A DNA stretch of 64,000 nt, taken from assembly GCF_027364955.1 (NCBI RefSeq), contig NZ_DAHXOI010000001.1:310001-374000 (forward strand), in the 5' to 3' direction. The notes under the pieces were generated by a model. The model was not told the DNA's origin, made no database searches, and saw only the letters and a list, made by a program, of their open reading frames with translations. This document shows, in pieces, positions 17,335 through 26,465 of the stretch (position 1 is its first letter; the number at the start of each line of letters is the position of its first letter). Source of the DNA: Ferrimicrobium sp. (GTDB taxonomy: Bacteria; Actinomycetota; Acidimicrobiia; Acidimicrobiales; Acidimicrobiaceae). A program made the translations under genes and the position numbers.

Positions 17335-18618
17335 TTGCGGGGTATCGAATGGTTGGAGAGTCTCCCGAACTTTGAGGCCGATCGTTCGGTGACGGTGTCA
17401 CCGCTCGATCGTGTTCGGGCGGCGGCATCGGTGCTGGGAGGCATCAGTTCCGGCCTCAGGTTTATCCATGTCGCTGGTACCAACGGTAAAGGTAGCGTCG
17501 CTGCAGCAGGGGCGGTGCTGTTGGGGGATATGGGATTTCGCGTGGGACTTTTTCGTTCCCCACATCTTTGTCGTCTCGAAGAGCGAGTGATGGTTGATGC
17601 CGTTCCAGTGGAGAGTGAGCGCCTTGAACAGGAGTTGAGCCAGTTGGCGGCGATGACCGAACAACAGTTGGTGCCCCCCTTGACGCACTTTGAAGCACTC
17701 TTTGTTGCGGCACTTTCGGTGTTTTCACTCGAAGGTTGTGAGATCGCAGTGATCGAGACGGGACTTGGTGGCCGTGACGACGCAACCAATATTATCGATG
17801 CCGAGGTAGCGGTCATCACCTCGATTGGACACGATCATCTAGCGGAGCTCGGTCCGACACTTGGTGACGTGCTCGAACACAAGCTGGGGATAGTCCACGA
17901 CGGGGCGACGGTATGCCTGGGGCCGCTCGACGACGAGTTGCGAGCCTTGGCCATGGATCGACTCTCTCTGAACCCTACAATCTGGATGGATGAGCTCGAG
18001 GTCGAACGCTTTCCTGGGGTGGGTGGGCAGGAGCTTCTTGAGCACTCACCATTAGGAGACCGATCCTTTTTTGTTCCACTCTTTGGCGAGGCCGCTTCCT
18101 GGAATGTCATGCTAGCCGTTCATGCCGTTGAGGCGCTTCTTGGTCGCCGTCTTACTAGTGAGCGGATCGAGAGCGGTCTCGCTCGTCTACACCTACCGGG
18201 GTGTTTTGAGGTCCTGCGTGGTGATCCGATTGTCGTGGTAGACACTGCGCATAACCGTGAGGCGGCTGCGGTCCTCGGGACGACGTTACTTGAGGCTTTT
18301 GGCCGAGAGCATCCCATTGGGATTGTCTTTGGCATGAGCCATGGGCGGGATCCGTATGAGTTCTTGACGGCGTTGGCGCTTCCAGGTGTCGTTGCTCTTG
18401 GCTTACTCGATTGCGGGGTTGCGCCTACCATCTTGCGTGCCGCCGCCGAGAAGGTGTATCCGGATGCGCGCATTCTCGATTGGTCCGCTGAACTCCGGTC
18501 GGTGGGAGCATTGCTCAGTTCACTCGAGGTCGGATTGGTGCTGATCACCGGTTCGCACTGTGCCTGTGGTACCGTTTTGTGTAAAGATGTTCCCAAGCTG
18601 CTGCGTGATGAGTCGTGA
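17335..18618 (+). CDS. folC: Folylpolyglutamate synthase / dihydrofolate synthase, 427 aa
   Basis: It adds glutamate to folates (or joins dihydropteroate with glutamate) in an ATP-dependent Mur-ligase-type reaction. The ATP loop GTNGKGS is at 48-54, the SPHL stretch that contacts folate is near 75, and ETGLGGRDDATN is near 142-153. The C-terminal domain carries VVDTAHNREA. The only start consistent with this N-terminus is TTG at 17335, immediately after the clpX stop, so translation is coupled. Length is typical. Confidence 0.92.
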   Translation: MRGIEWLESLPNFEADRSVTVSPLDRVRAAASVLGGISSGLRFIHVAGTNGKGSVAAAGAVLLGDMGFRVGLFRSPHLCRLEERVMVDAVPVESERLEQELSQLAAMTEQQLVPPLTHFEALFVAALSVFSLEGCEIAVIETGLGGRDDATNIIDAEVAVITSIGHDHLAELGPTLGDVLEHKLGIVHDGATVCLGPLDDELRALAMDRLSLNPTIWMDELEVERFPGVGGQELLEHSPLGDRSFFVPLFGEAASWNVMLAVHAVEALLGRRLTSERIESGLARLHLPGCFEVLRGDPIVVVDTAHNREAAAVLGTTLLEAFGREHPIGIVFGMSHGRDPYEFLTALALPGVVALGLLDCGVAPTILRAAAEKVYPDARILDWSAELRSVGALLSSLEVGLVLITGSHCACGTVLCKDVPKLLRDES

Positions 18619-18640
18619 GCCGGTAGCCTGTACCATTCGT

Positions 18641-19057
18641 ATGGCTACTACCCTTATCATCCTAAAACCAGACGCTGTTGAGCGCGGATTGATCGGTGAG
18701 ATCGTCGGTCGGTTTGAGCGCCGTGGGCTGCGCTTTCTCGCTCTTGAACTGCGACAATTGGCAAATTCACTGGTCGCCCAACACTATGCCGAGCACAGCG
18801 AGAAGCCGTTTTATCAGGATCTCATCGCTTTCCTCACGAGAGGACCAGTTGTCGTAGGCATCGTTGAAGGCCCCCCGCAAGTTGTGGAGATGGTGAGAAC
18901 GATGATGGGAGCGACGAACTCGGCTCAGGCAGCGCCGGGCACAATCCGTGGTGATCTTGCTATGCTCATGGATGAGAACTTGATCCACGGTTCGGACTCA
19001 CCCGCGGCAGCAGAACGCGAAATCAGTTTATTTTTCCCAGAGTTTCGCCTCACGTAG
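18641..19057 (+). CDS. ndk: Nucleoside diphosphate kinase, 138 aa
   Basis: It transfers the gamma-phosphate between nucleotides through a phosphohistidine. The active-site motif is NLIHGSDSP with His116, and the N-terminal [13 protein letters not shown] is canonical. ATG 18641 gives the standard length; the longer open frame overlaps folC and reads as noise. It lies 22 bases after folC in the same direction and 26 bases before mreB. Confidence 0.96.
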   Translation: MATTLIILKPDAVERGLIGEIVGRFERRGLRFLALELRQLANSLVAQHYAEHSEKPFYQDLIAFLTRGPVVVGIVEGPPQVVEMVRTMMGATNSAQAAPGTIRGDLAMLMDENLIHGSDSPAAAEREISLFFPEFRLT

Positions 19058-19083
19058 GCGAGACGCCATCTTTAGGAGGTCAA

Positions 19084-20115
19084 ATGGCAAAGAGTAGCAG
19101 CGGTCTTTTCGGTAGAGACATCGCCGTCGATCTCGGTACCGCCAACACGTTGGTGTACGTACGCGGTAAGGGTATCGTACTTAACGAGCCATCGGTGGTT
19201 GCCATCAACGTGAGGGATGGTCGCCCACTAGCGGTTGGTGCTGAGGCCAAGCGGATGATTGGACGCACCCCATCGAATATCCAGGCGATTCGGCCACTCA
19301 AGGATGGCGTGATCGCTGACTTTGAGATCTGCGAGAAGATGCTTCGCTACTTCATCCACAAGGTCAACCAGTCGAAGATGGGTAAGCCGCGTATGGTCAT
19401 CTGCGTTCCGAGCGGCATCACTGGTGTCGAGCGTCGCGCGGTCCAAGAGGCCGCTGAGTACGCGGGGGCAAGAAAACCTGCCTACATCATCGAGGAGCCG
19501 ATGGCCGCGGCGATTGGGGCTGGGTTGCCCGTGCATGAGCCGGCTGGCAATATGGTTGTCGATATCGGCGGTGGTACCACTGAGGTCGCTGTGATCTCGC
19601 TCGGCGGGATTGTTACCTCCCGCTCTATCCGCGTCGGTGGCGATGAGATGGATGAGGCGATTATCGCCTACATCAAGAAGCAGTACTCGGTCGCGCTTGG
19701 TGAGCGGACCTCTGAATCGATCAAGATGACACTTGCTTCGGCCTACCCACTTGAGGAGGAGTTGCGCGCTGAAATCAAGGGTCGTGATCTGGTGACGGGC
19801 TTGCCAAAGACGATCTCGGTAACGACTGAGGAGATCCGCGCAGCTATCTCTGAGCCGATCAACGCGATCGTCGATGCCGTTAAGGTCACACTCGACAATA
19901 CGCCGCCTGAATTGGCCGCTGATATCATGGACCAGGGCATTGTGCTGACCGGTGGTGGCGCGTTATTGGCTGGACTCGATCGACGACTCCACGAGGAGAC
20001 GGGTATGCCCATCGTTGTGGCAAAGAATCCACTCCAGTGCGTTGCTCTTGGATCGGGCCAGTGCCTGGAGGAGTTTGAGGCGCTCAAACAGGTCTTGATT
20101 ACCTCGTCACGTTAG
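19084..20115 (+). CDS. mreB: Rod-shape determining actin homologue MreB, 343 aa
   Basis: MreB filaments organise elongation of the cell wall. Actin-fold phosphate loops are visible as [13 protein letters not shown] (about 15-27) and [16 protein letters not shown] (about 160-175), with the connect segment MAAAIGAG and the C-terminal [15 protein letters not shown] 19084 follows an AGGAGG at 19074-19079. It heads the mreB-mreC-mreD-mrdA group. A rod-shaped cell is implied. Confidence 0.97.
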   Translation: MAKSSSGLFGRDIAVDLGTANTLVYVRGKGIVLNEPSVVAINVRDGRPLAVGAEAKRMIGRTPSNIQAIRPLKDGVIADFEICEKMLRYFIHKVNQSKMGKPRMVICVPSGITGVERRAVQEAAEYAGARKPAYIIEEPMAAAIGAGLPVHEPAGNMVVDIGGGTTEVAVISLGGIVTSRSIRVGGDEMDEAIIAYIKKQYSVALGERTSESIKMTLASAYPLEEELRAEIKGRDLVTGLPKTISVTTEEIRAAISEPINAIVDAVKVTLDNTPPELAADIMDQGIVLTGGGALLAGLDRRLHEETGMPIVVAKNPLQCVALGSGQCLEEFEALKQVLITSSR

Positions 20116-20128
20116 GTCTCCCAACGAC

Positions 20129-20962
20129 TTGTCACGATTACTTGAGCGACCTAGGGCAACACTTGCTGTTCTGATTCTGCTATCGGTCTCGCTCATCACG
20201 ATCAACTTTAACGCTTCCCGTATGCATTTTGGATCACTCAAGGTTGTGGTCGCTGATGTGGTGAACCCGACGAAGTCGGCCATCGACACAGTCTTTCGGC
20301 CGCTCGCGAACGCCTACCACGGAATAGCGAACTACCCTTCGGACCAGCGTGAGATCGCCCAACTCAAGTCAAAGCTTGGGGCGATAGAGCGCTCGCATTT
20401 TGAGGATCTTGGAGCGTTGCACGCGTTGACGCAGTTGAGTCGGGTGACCAGATTGCCGTTTGCTACGACCCTTGCCTCCATTCCCGCGGAGGTCATCCAG
20501 ATGACCCCTAGTAACTTGCAGCTCACCTTTGTGATTGACCGTGGTAGCGCGAACGGCGTCGTGGTAGGCAATCCAGTGGTGGGCGGTGCTGGATTGGCAG
20601 GACGGGTGGTGCAGACGACGCCTTCGACTGCGACGGTGTTGATGGTCACGGACCCAACTTCAACGGTAGGCGTTCGGATCCCCAAGTCGGGCCAGGTGGG
20701 TGCCGCGGTTGGTCAAGGTACTGGAGAGTCGTTGACGATCAACTTGGTGGTGCCTGGTACCCATATCCGGCGTGGTGCGGTGTTGGTAACCTCTGGCCTG
20801 CAGGGCGAGTTGTTCCCACCCGGGATCCCAGCGGTTCGCGTCACCCAGGTTTCGAATCCCTCGGGTGACCTCCAAGAAAGTATCCGCGCGGTTCCTTTGG
20901 TGGACTATGCCGCTCTTCAGTATGTTGCGGTGTTGAAGTGGACCCCGGGAGTTGGCTCGTGA
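20129..20962 (+). CDS. mreC: Cell-shape protein MreC, 277 aa
   Basis: A single membrane helix (about 11-28) is followed by a coiled-coil region (about 65-95) and the extracytoplasmic beta domain with DRGSANGVVVGNPVV and GLAGRVV, all typical of MreC, the scaffold between MreB and the wall synthases. The start is TTG at 20129, 13 bases after the mreB stop; no closer ATG gives the helix. The end overlaps mreD in a GTGA junction. Confidence 0.92.
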   Translation: MSRLLERPRATLAVLILLSVSLITINFNASRMHFGSLKVVVADVVNPTKSAIDTVFRPLANAYHGIANYPSDQREIAQLKSKLGAIERSHFEDLGALHALTQLSRVTRLPFATTLASIPAEVIQMTPSNLQLTFVIDRGSANGVVVGNPVVGGAGLAGRVVQTTPSTATVLMVTDPTSTVGVRIPKSGQVGAAVGQGTGESLTINLVVPGTHIRRGAVLVTSGLQGELFPPGIPAVRVTQVSNPSGDLQESIRAVPLVDYAALQYVAVLKWTPGVGS

Positions 20963-21474
20963 GGTGGGTACGGGCGCTTGGGTTGCCGCTGTTGATCTTC
21001 ACGGCGGTGGTCATACAGCGTTCAGGGGCGGGTGGCCTCACCATTTTAGGGGTACACCCGGATTTTGTGATGCTCATGGTTGCAGCCGTGGGGGTGTACC
21101 GGGGCAGAGAGATCGGAGCACTGACCGGATTCTTCGCTGGACTGTTGGTCGACTCCTTCCTCACCACTCCATTTGGTATCTCAGCGTTGGTGCTTTGTGT
21201 GGTGGGGTATCTTGCTGGTGAGATCGAACGGCTGGATTCCGGAAGTCCTCTTGCTCTCAAAATTCTCATAGTTGGGGCTACTAGCGTCGTTGGCGAGGGG
21301 TTGAGTTCCCTAGTCCTCTACCTGCTTGGCCTAGGCAATCCGTTGCGGGCGAGAACACTCGACGAGTTGATCATCGTGGGCGGAATCAATCTTGTTCTCG
21401 CAGTTGTGGCGCTTGGTCTTTGCCGGTTGGTCTTTGGAGCGCAGGAACGGACCCCGATGCTCGAACGGAGGTAG
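20959..21474 (+). CDS. mreD: Rod-shape determining protein MreD, 171 aa
   Basis: A five-to-six helix hydrophobic protein with the MreD-like stretch GVHPDFVMLMVAAVGVYRGREIGALTG (shown by His-Pro-Asp near the second helix) and FAGLLVDSF. The GTG at 20959 overlaps the mreC stop (GTGA), indicating translational coupling. An earlier GTG at 20938 would give seven more residues. It ends two bases before the mrdA start codon. Confidence 0.88.
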   Translation: MRWVRALGLPLLIFTAVVIQRSGAGGLTILGVHPDFVMLMVAAVGVYRGREIGALTGFFAGLLVDSFLTTPFGISALVLCVVGYLAGEIERLDSGSPLALKILIVGATSVVGEGLSSLVLYLLGLGNPLRARTLDELIIVGGINLVLAVVALGLCRLVFGAQERTPMLERR

Positions 21475-21476
21475 TC

Positions 21477-23546
21477 GTGCCCCAAGGATCAAAGAAAGTC
21501 TCGTTGAGTTTCCGAGCTCGTCTGCTCGGGCTGACTGGATTGGCGCTCCTTGGCGGTCTTGTCGCTCGTCTCTATGCACTGCAGGTGCTTGAGGCACCCT
21601 CATTTCAGCAGGCGGCCGCCCAGAACTCGACTCGGACCGTAGCGGTTCCAGCGCCTCGCGGCCTGATTCTTTCACGTGAACAGAATGTGTTGGCGGGCAA
21701 TCGCGTGGTTGATGTCCTCGGGTTGTCGCAGTATGAAGCATCGCTGCACCCAAAGGTGGAGGGTAGGGTGGCGAAGTTGCTGGGGATCCCTGTTACCCAA
21801 GTCGCCGCTGACTTGCGTAATTCGCAGTACTCGACCTATGTACCGACGCCGATTGGGTCAAATATTTCCCAGGCTACCGCACTCTATGTAGCCGAGCACA
21901 GCAGCGAGTTTCCGGGGGTGACCACCAACTTCGAGACCCAGCGCACCTACCCCTATGGGTCTACAGCTGCGCATGTGCTTGGCTATGTGGGATCGATCAG
22001 CCCCCAACAGTTGGCAAAGCTCGCATCGAAGGGGTATGCACCTGGTGACCAGATCGGGCTCTCCGGCGTCGAGGAGAGTTATCAGAAGTACCTGCATGGT
22101 ACCCCGGGCCAGGAGAAACTCATCGTCAACTCCTATGGCCAGGAGGTAGGGGTTGCGTCACGAACTCGTGCGAAGCCGGGTGGAGATCTTCAGTTGACCA
22201 TCTCCCTCCCATTGCAGCAGTATGTCGATAAGCTTTTAGCGCAGCGGGTCAATCAACTCCAGGGGAGCTACAACAGTTATTTTGGTCGCTACTCCAACGA
22301 TGTTACCGGTGCCGCGGTGGTGGAGAATGTGAACGATGGATCGGTGCTCGCGATGGCCTCGTATCCGACCTATCAGCCGAGCCAGTGGGTTGGTGGGATC
22401 TCCTATGCCAACTATGCCAAGCTCACAGCACCGAGTTCACGTGACCCGTTATTGAATCGGGCGATCTCGGGTGTCTACACCCCGGGTTCAACCTTCAAGC
22501 TGGCGACCTCCTCGGCTGCGCTCCAAGATGGTTTGTTGACACCTACCACCATTATCGATGATACGGGTCATTTTGTGATACCGAACTGTACGGGCTCGTT
22601 CTGTAGTCTGCACAACTCGGGCGGTGAAACCCTCGGCCCGATCGATATCAGCACGGCGATCAGTGCCTCCGATGACGTGTTCTTCTATACACTGGGTTAT
22701 CGTTTCTATACCGAACAGTCCAAGTTCGGCGCCACGCCTATCCAAAACATGGCCGCCAAATACGGCTGGGGATCGCCAACGGGCATTGCGTTGCCGGGTG
22801 AGGCGGCTGGAATGGTCGATTCTCCGGCCCTTCGGAAGAAGTTGCACCGACTCTACCCTCAGGCGTATCCCTACGATACTTGGTATGTGGCTGATCAACT
22901 TGAGATGTCCTTTGGCCAAGGTTTGACGGAGATCACCCCTTTACAGATGGCTAACGCGTATGCCACTTTTGCCAATGGTGGGACCCGGTATGTGCCGAGG
23001 ATCGCTGAAGGCATCGTCAACGGAAACGGCAACCTCGTCAAGCGATTCGCTCCCAAGGTGGCGGCACACGTTCCTTTGAGCCCGTCGGTCCGTGCGGCCA
23101 TTCTTGCTGGTTTCGAGGGAGTTATCTCCAACCCGTTAGGAACGGCTCATGGCATCTTCCTGGGCTGGCCAGAGAGTAGCTACACCTTAGCTGGCAAGAC
23201 CGGCACCGCCTCGGTCCATGGAGAGGTTCCCAACGCCTGGTTTGTTGCCTTTGGTCCCGAACCGAACCCCAAATACGTGGTTGTCGTCGTGATCAAGGAG
23301 GGCGGCTTCGGCGACACGGGCTCTGCGCCGGTCGTCCGTCAGATCTTTCAGTACTTGAAGGATCATCCGGTTGCAGCTCCGACCTATGGCCTCAAGCACC
23401 TCGCCGCTGGCTCTACGGTTGCATTGAATGCACCCGTGCATCACCAGACAACAACGGCCAAATCGACGAGCAGTTCCAAGGCAGGAACGACTGGCACGGG
23501 TACCTCCGGCACGGTGACGACGCCACCCAAGAAGAAGAACGGATAG
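21477..23546 (+). CDS. mrdA: Penicillin-binding protein 2, elongation-specific transpeptidase, 689 aa
   Basis: A class B PBP: N-terminal membrane helix (about 17-38), pedestal domain starting with RGLILSREQNVLA, then the transpeptidase with STFK (nucleophile Ser338, Lys341), SDD at 398-400 (the S-x-D form also seen in Escherichia coli PBP2) and KTGTA at 574-578. It cross-links lateral wall peptidoglycan together with MreBCD. The C-terminal ~45 residues are a Thr/Ser/Gly/Lys-rich tail beyond the domain. The start is GTG 21477 with CGGAGG just upstream. RodA is not adjacent, unlike in many mre clusters. Confidence 0.94.
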   Translation: MPQGSKKVSLSFRARLLGLTGLALLGGLVARLYALQVLEAPSFQQAAAQNSTRTVAVPAPRGLILSREQNVLAGNRVVDVLGLSQYEASLHPKVEGRVAKLLGIPVTQVAADLRNSQYSTYVPTPIGSNISQATALYVAEHSSEFPGVTTNFETQRTYPYGSTAAHVLGYVGSISPQQLAKLASKGYAPGDQIGLSGVEESYQKYLHGTPGQEKLIVNSYGQEVGVASRTRAKPGGDLQLTISLPLQQYVDKLLAQRVNQLQGSYNSYFGRYSNDVTGAAVVENVNDGSVLAMASYPTYQPSQWVGGISYANYAKLTAPSSRDPLLNRAISGVYTPGSTFKLATSSAALQDGLLTPTTIIDDTGHFVIPNCTGSFCSLHNSGGETLGPIDISTAISASDDVFFYTLGYRFYTEQSKFGATPIQNMAAKYGWGSPTGIALPGEAAGMVDSPALRKKLHRLYPQAYPYDTWYVADQLEMSFGQGLTEITPLQMANAYATFANGGTRYVPRIAEGIVNGNGNLVKRFAPKVAAHVPLSPSVRAAILAGFEGVISNPLGTAHGIFLGWPESSYTLAGKTGTASVHGEVPNAWFVAFGPEPNPKYVVVVVIKEGGFGDTGSAPVVRQIFQYLKDHPVAAPTYGLKHLAAGSTVALNAPVHHQTTTAKSTSSSKAGTTGTGTSGTVTTPPKKKNG

Positions 23547-23815
23547 CCGCCTTCGATTGGGGTGTCGGCTTTCGATCGACGCCTCTGAGTGGGCTACTAC
23601 ACTAGCGAGTGAGATGTTGCAGTACGTGCCCACTGAGTTGATTGTCACAGACCGACTATCGCTCCTCGACGGAGTTAGATGCCGCCGGGATAGGGGCACT
23701 GCTCATTCTGCTTTAAATCATGCGTGCGTTACCGTGCGGCGTTGTTACTCCCGGCATCGTCCAACGTTTGATGGGTGCCGCAGTGCTCGCATGAGTAATT
23801 TTGAAAGGTTTTTGA

Positions 23816-25375
23816 ATGGAAGAAACGAACCCGGTAGGGTCCGGTACCGATGGAGTGGCGAGCGAGAGTAAGCCAGCTCAGAGCCAACGTTCGACAGGTC
23901 GGCGCGCAAGTTCGCGAACTCGTCAGCCAGGGGATGCGACGGCGACCAACCCTCCGCGTCGAACCCAGTCGAGGCGGCGTCCCACGAAGGCTCAAGCGCC
24001 AGTCGAGATGGAGATCCAAGGTCAAGTAGCGGAGACAATTGACGCAGGAGCGAAGATCAAACGCCGGTTTGCTCAGCGGGCACCACGCGAGCGACATGGA
24101 CGTCCGGTCGGCCGGTATCAGATGGTGGTTCATGTCGCTGGAGATGTTACCCAGGTAGCTATCCTCGAGGGTCGAACCCTTATTCAACATTTTGTGTCTC
24201 GGGCCTCTGACTCGCAGTCCAATATCAGTGGGAATATCTATCTTGGGCGAGTGGCGAACGTGCTTCCTGGCATGGAGGCTGCCTTTGTTGACATTGGTAC
24301 CAATAAGAATGCGGTCCTCTATCGTGGTGACGTTCGTTATGATCGCGAAGATCTCGAATCATTCGATCGCAACGTCCGGATCGAGCAACTGCTGCGACCA
24401 AAGCAGGTGGTGATCTGTCAGGTCGTTAAGAATCCGATCGCTCAGAAAGGCGCGCGCCTGACCCAGGAGGTCTCGTTACCTGGACGGTTCGCCGTCCTGT
24501 TGCCAGGCGGCGGGAGTTTTGGGATCTCTAAACGGCTGCCTGATGATGAGCGTCGTCGTCTCCGTCGGATTCTCGATGATGTTGCTCCTGAGGGTTTTGG
24601 AGTCATCCTGCGCACGGCTGCTGAGGGATCCACGAAGGAAGAGCTCAAGCGCGATGTCGATAGTTTGATGGAGTCGTGGAGGAAGATCGAGGAGATGACC
24701 AAATCGGCACATGCTCCCGCTCTTCTCTACCGTGAACCACCTTCGGCAGTACGGGTGATCCGAGAGGAGTTCAACCGGGAGTTCCGTGGGGTCACTATCG
24801 ATGACCTTGCCCTCTACCAGGAGATCGCTGGATATGTCGCAGCGATTTCTCCAGAGTTGGCTGATCGGGTTGAGTACTTTGACTCTGCCACGGAGAAGTT
24901 GGCGATTTTTGATCAATTTCATGTTCGGGAGCAGTTGCAGAAGGTTCTTGAACACAAGGTCTGGCTCCCCTCTGGTGGGTCGATTGTGATCGACCGAACG
25001 GAGGCGTTGACGGTTATCGACGTGAATACCTCTCGCAACGTTGGTACCGTTTCGCTCGAGGAGACGATCCATAAGAACAACCTGGAAGCAGTGGAGGAGA
25101 TTGCGCGTCAGCTGAGGCTTCGCGATATCGGTGGTATCATCGTCATCGACTTCGTTGATATGATCGAGGCCCAGAATCGAGAGGATGTCATGCGCGCTTT
25201 TCGTGCCGCACTTACCCGCGATAAGACCAAGACCCATGTGTATGAGATGTCGCAGTTGGGCCTGGTGCAGATGACTCGGCACCGCATCGCTGAAGGACTT
25301 GTTGAGGCGCTCTCGGAAGTCTGCCCCAGTTGTGGCGGAAGTGGCTACGTCATCGACCCGATGATCACCCAGTAG
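23816..25375 (+). CDS. rng: Ribonuclease E/G family endoribonuclease, 519 aa
   Basis: The catalytic region has an S1-like domain (NIYLGRVANVLPGMEAAFVDIG near 138-159), the DNase-I-like segment with TVIDVNTS (catalytic-type Asp near 402) and IVIDFVDM (Asp near 441), and a C-terminal zinc-link CPSCGGSGY. The first ~75 residues are low-complexity, rich in Ser, Arg, Thr and Gln, and probably disordered or RNA-binding. It cuts single-stranded AU-rich RNA in rRNA maturation and mRNA decay. The ATG at 23816 follows GAAAGG. Its position before rplU-rpmA-obgE is the usual actinobacterial order. Confidence 0.93.
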   Translation: MEETNPVGSGTDGVASESKPAQSQRSTGRRASSRTRQPGDATATNPPRRTQSRRRPTKAQAPVEMEIQGQVAETIDAGAKIKRRFAQRAPRERHGRPVGRYQMVVHVAGDVTQVAILEGRTLIQHFVSRASDSQSNISGNIYLGRVANVLPGMEAAFVDIGTNKNAVLYRGDVRYDREDLESFDRNVRIEQLLRPKQVVICQVVKNPIAQKGARLTQEVSLPGRFAVLLPGGGSFGISKRLPDDERRRLRRILDDVAPEGFGVILRTAAEGSTKEELKRDVDSLMESWRKIEEMTKSAHAPALLYREPPSAVRVIREEFNREFRGVTIDDLALYQEIAGYVAAISPELADRVEYFDSATEKLAIFDQFHVREQLQKVLEHKVWLPSGGSIVIDRTEALTVIDVNTSRNVGTVSLEETIHKNNLEAVEEIARQLRLRDIGGIIVIDFVDMIEAQNREDVMRAFRAALTRDKTKTHVYEMSQLGLVQMTRHRIAEGLVEALSEVCPSCGGSGYVIDPMITQ

Positions 25376-25394
25376 GACGTATACTAGTAGCGAT

Positions 25395-25706
25395 ATGTAT
25401 GCAGTTGTTGATGTAGGCTCAAAGCAAGCCAAGGTTTTTGAGGGTCGGACGGTTCTCGTGGAGCGTCTTGACGTCCCCGCCGGAGATGAAGTCTCGCTGC
25501 GCCCAGTACTGTTCGTCGACGATGAGCGAGTGCTCGCTCGTGCCGATGAACTTGCCGGTGTATCGGTAGTCGGCGAGGTAGTCGAGGAGGTAAAGGGGAC
25601 CAAGGTCATTGGTTTCCGTTACAAGTCCAAGGCGAACGAGCGTAAGCACTTTGGTCACCGCCAGAAGTACACTCGAGTGCGGATTACCTCGATCGTCGCC
25701 GAGTAG
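25395..25706 (+). CDS. rplU: 50S ribosomal protein L21, 103 aa
   Basis: Recognised from the N-terminal MYAVVDVGSKQAKV, and from the C-terminal region GFRYKSKANERKHFGHRQKYTRVRI, given here by its Lys/Arg-rich character and the conserved Gly-His-Arg-Gln-Lys-Tyr-Thr core. It binds 23S rRNA. It starts 19 bases after the RNase gene. Confidence 0.96.
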   Translation: MYAVVDVGSKQAKVFEGRTVLVERLDVPAGDEVSLRPVLFVDDERVLARADELAGVSVVGEVVEEVKGTKVIGFRYKSKANERKHFGHRQKYTRVRITSIVAE

Positions 25707-25846
25707 CTCTCGCGGCTCGGTTGAGCGACTGCAGAGGAGTAATTGCTCTGAGGTGCTGTCGTGGCTCCGAAGTATGTCCAGTCGCCACTCTGCACAGGTT
25801 CTGAGGTGAGCGACAAAGGCGTGAGTACAAAAAGAATGAGGAGATA

Positions 25847-26113
25847 ATGTCAAAGACTAAGGGTGGTGGTTCCACTAAGAACGGCCGTGACTCTAATGCC
25901 CAACGATTAGGGATCAAGGTCTACGGTGGTCAAACGGTGCAGGCAGGATCGATTCTTGTTCGCCAACGTGGTACGAAGTTTTACCCAGGTGACCATGTAG
26001 GGCGTGGTAGCGATGATACCCTGTTTGCCAAGGAGTTTGGTCAAGTGGTGTATGGGCAGCATCGGGGTCGTAAGGTCGTCTCAGTGGTGCCGATCGAGGA
26101 TCCCCTCAACTAG
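25847..26113 (+). CDS. rpmA: 50S ribosomal protein L27, 88 aa
   Basis: The N-terminal [21 protein letters not shown] and the loop [15 protein letters not shown] are diagnostic; the N-terminal arm reaches the peptidyl transferase centre. The start begins Met-Ser-Lys directly, without the cleavable N-terminal extension seen in Firmicutes. The ATG has GAGGAG at a good distance. The 140-base gap after rplU holds nothing recognisable. Confidence 0.97.
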   Translation: MSKTKGGGSTKNGRDSNAQRLGIKVYGGQTVQAGSILVRQRGTKFYPGDHVGRGSDDTLFAKEFGQVVYGQHRGRKVVSVVPIEDPLN

Positions 26114-26465
26114 CCGTTTTATGACCACGTCCTCGGCGGGCCGGATAGTTTCGAGTACGCAGTGTTTGTCGCGACTAAGAGCCCTGGGACATTAGGGGCG
26201 ATGGCTCCAGCGCAACAGCGATGTGGCCAAGATAGACGCAGGCAAGCCGGGCTTGATGGAGTCGCTGGTGATAGATTCCCTACTGATGGAGTCACTGGTG
26301 TCGAACCCAAGACGAAGACGGACAAATGTTTATTGGGTCTGGGATGCCGGTAGGGCAGCTCTTTTGGGTGAGCGCGAGCGGCACTGTTTGGGCCAACGAT
26401 GGTGTGAGTGAATTCTAGAAGGCGGGGTCATGGACCCCGCCTTCATTGGTGTAAGCGAGGTGAGG
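26114..26465. other. Gap inside the rplU-rpmA-obgE order with a short direct repeat
   Basis: No gene is supported. The 17-base sequence TGATGGAGTCGCTGGTG at 26254-26270 recurs with one mismatch at 26284-26300 (30-base period). The hairpin listed next closes the gap just before obgE. The gap is long for this normally compact operon. Confidence 0.5.
26418..26444 (+). terminator. Strong GC hairpin, terminator-like, before obgE
   Basis: Arms 26418-26429 and 26433-26444 are perfect 12-base reverse complements with an ATG loop; the following bases (ATTGGT) are only weakly T-rich. It could terminate rplU-rpmA transcription or attenuate obgE. It lies only 22 bases before the obgE start. Confidence 0.5.

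Noticed and set aside
24476-25609. Minus-strand 377-residue frame
   Set aside because: Antisense to the RNase E/G and L21 genes; no motif.
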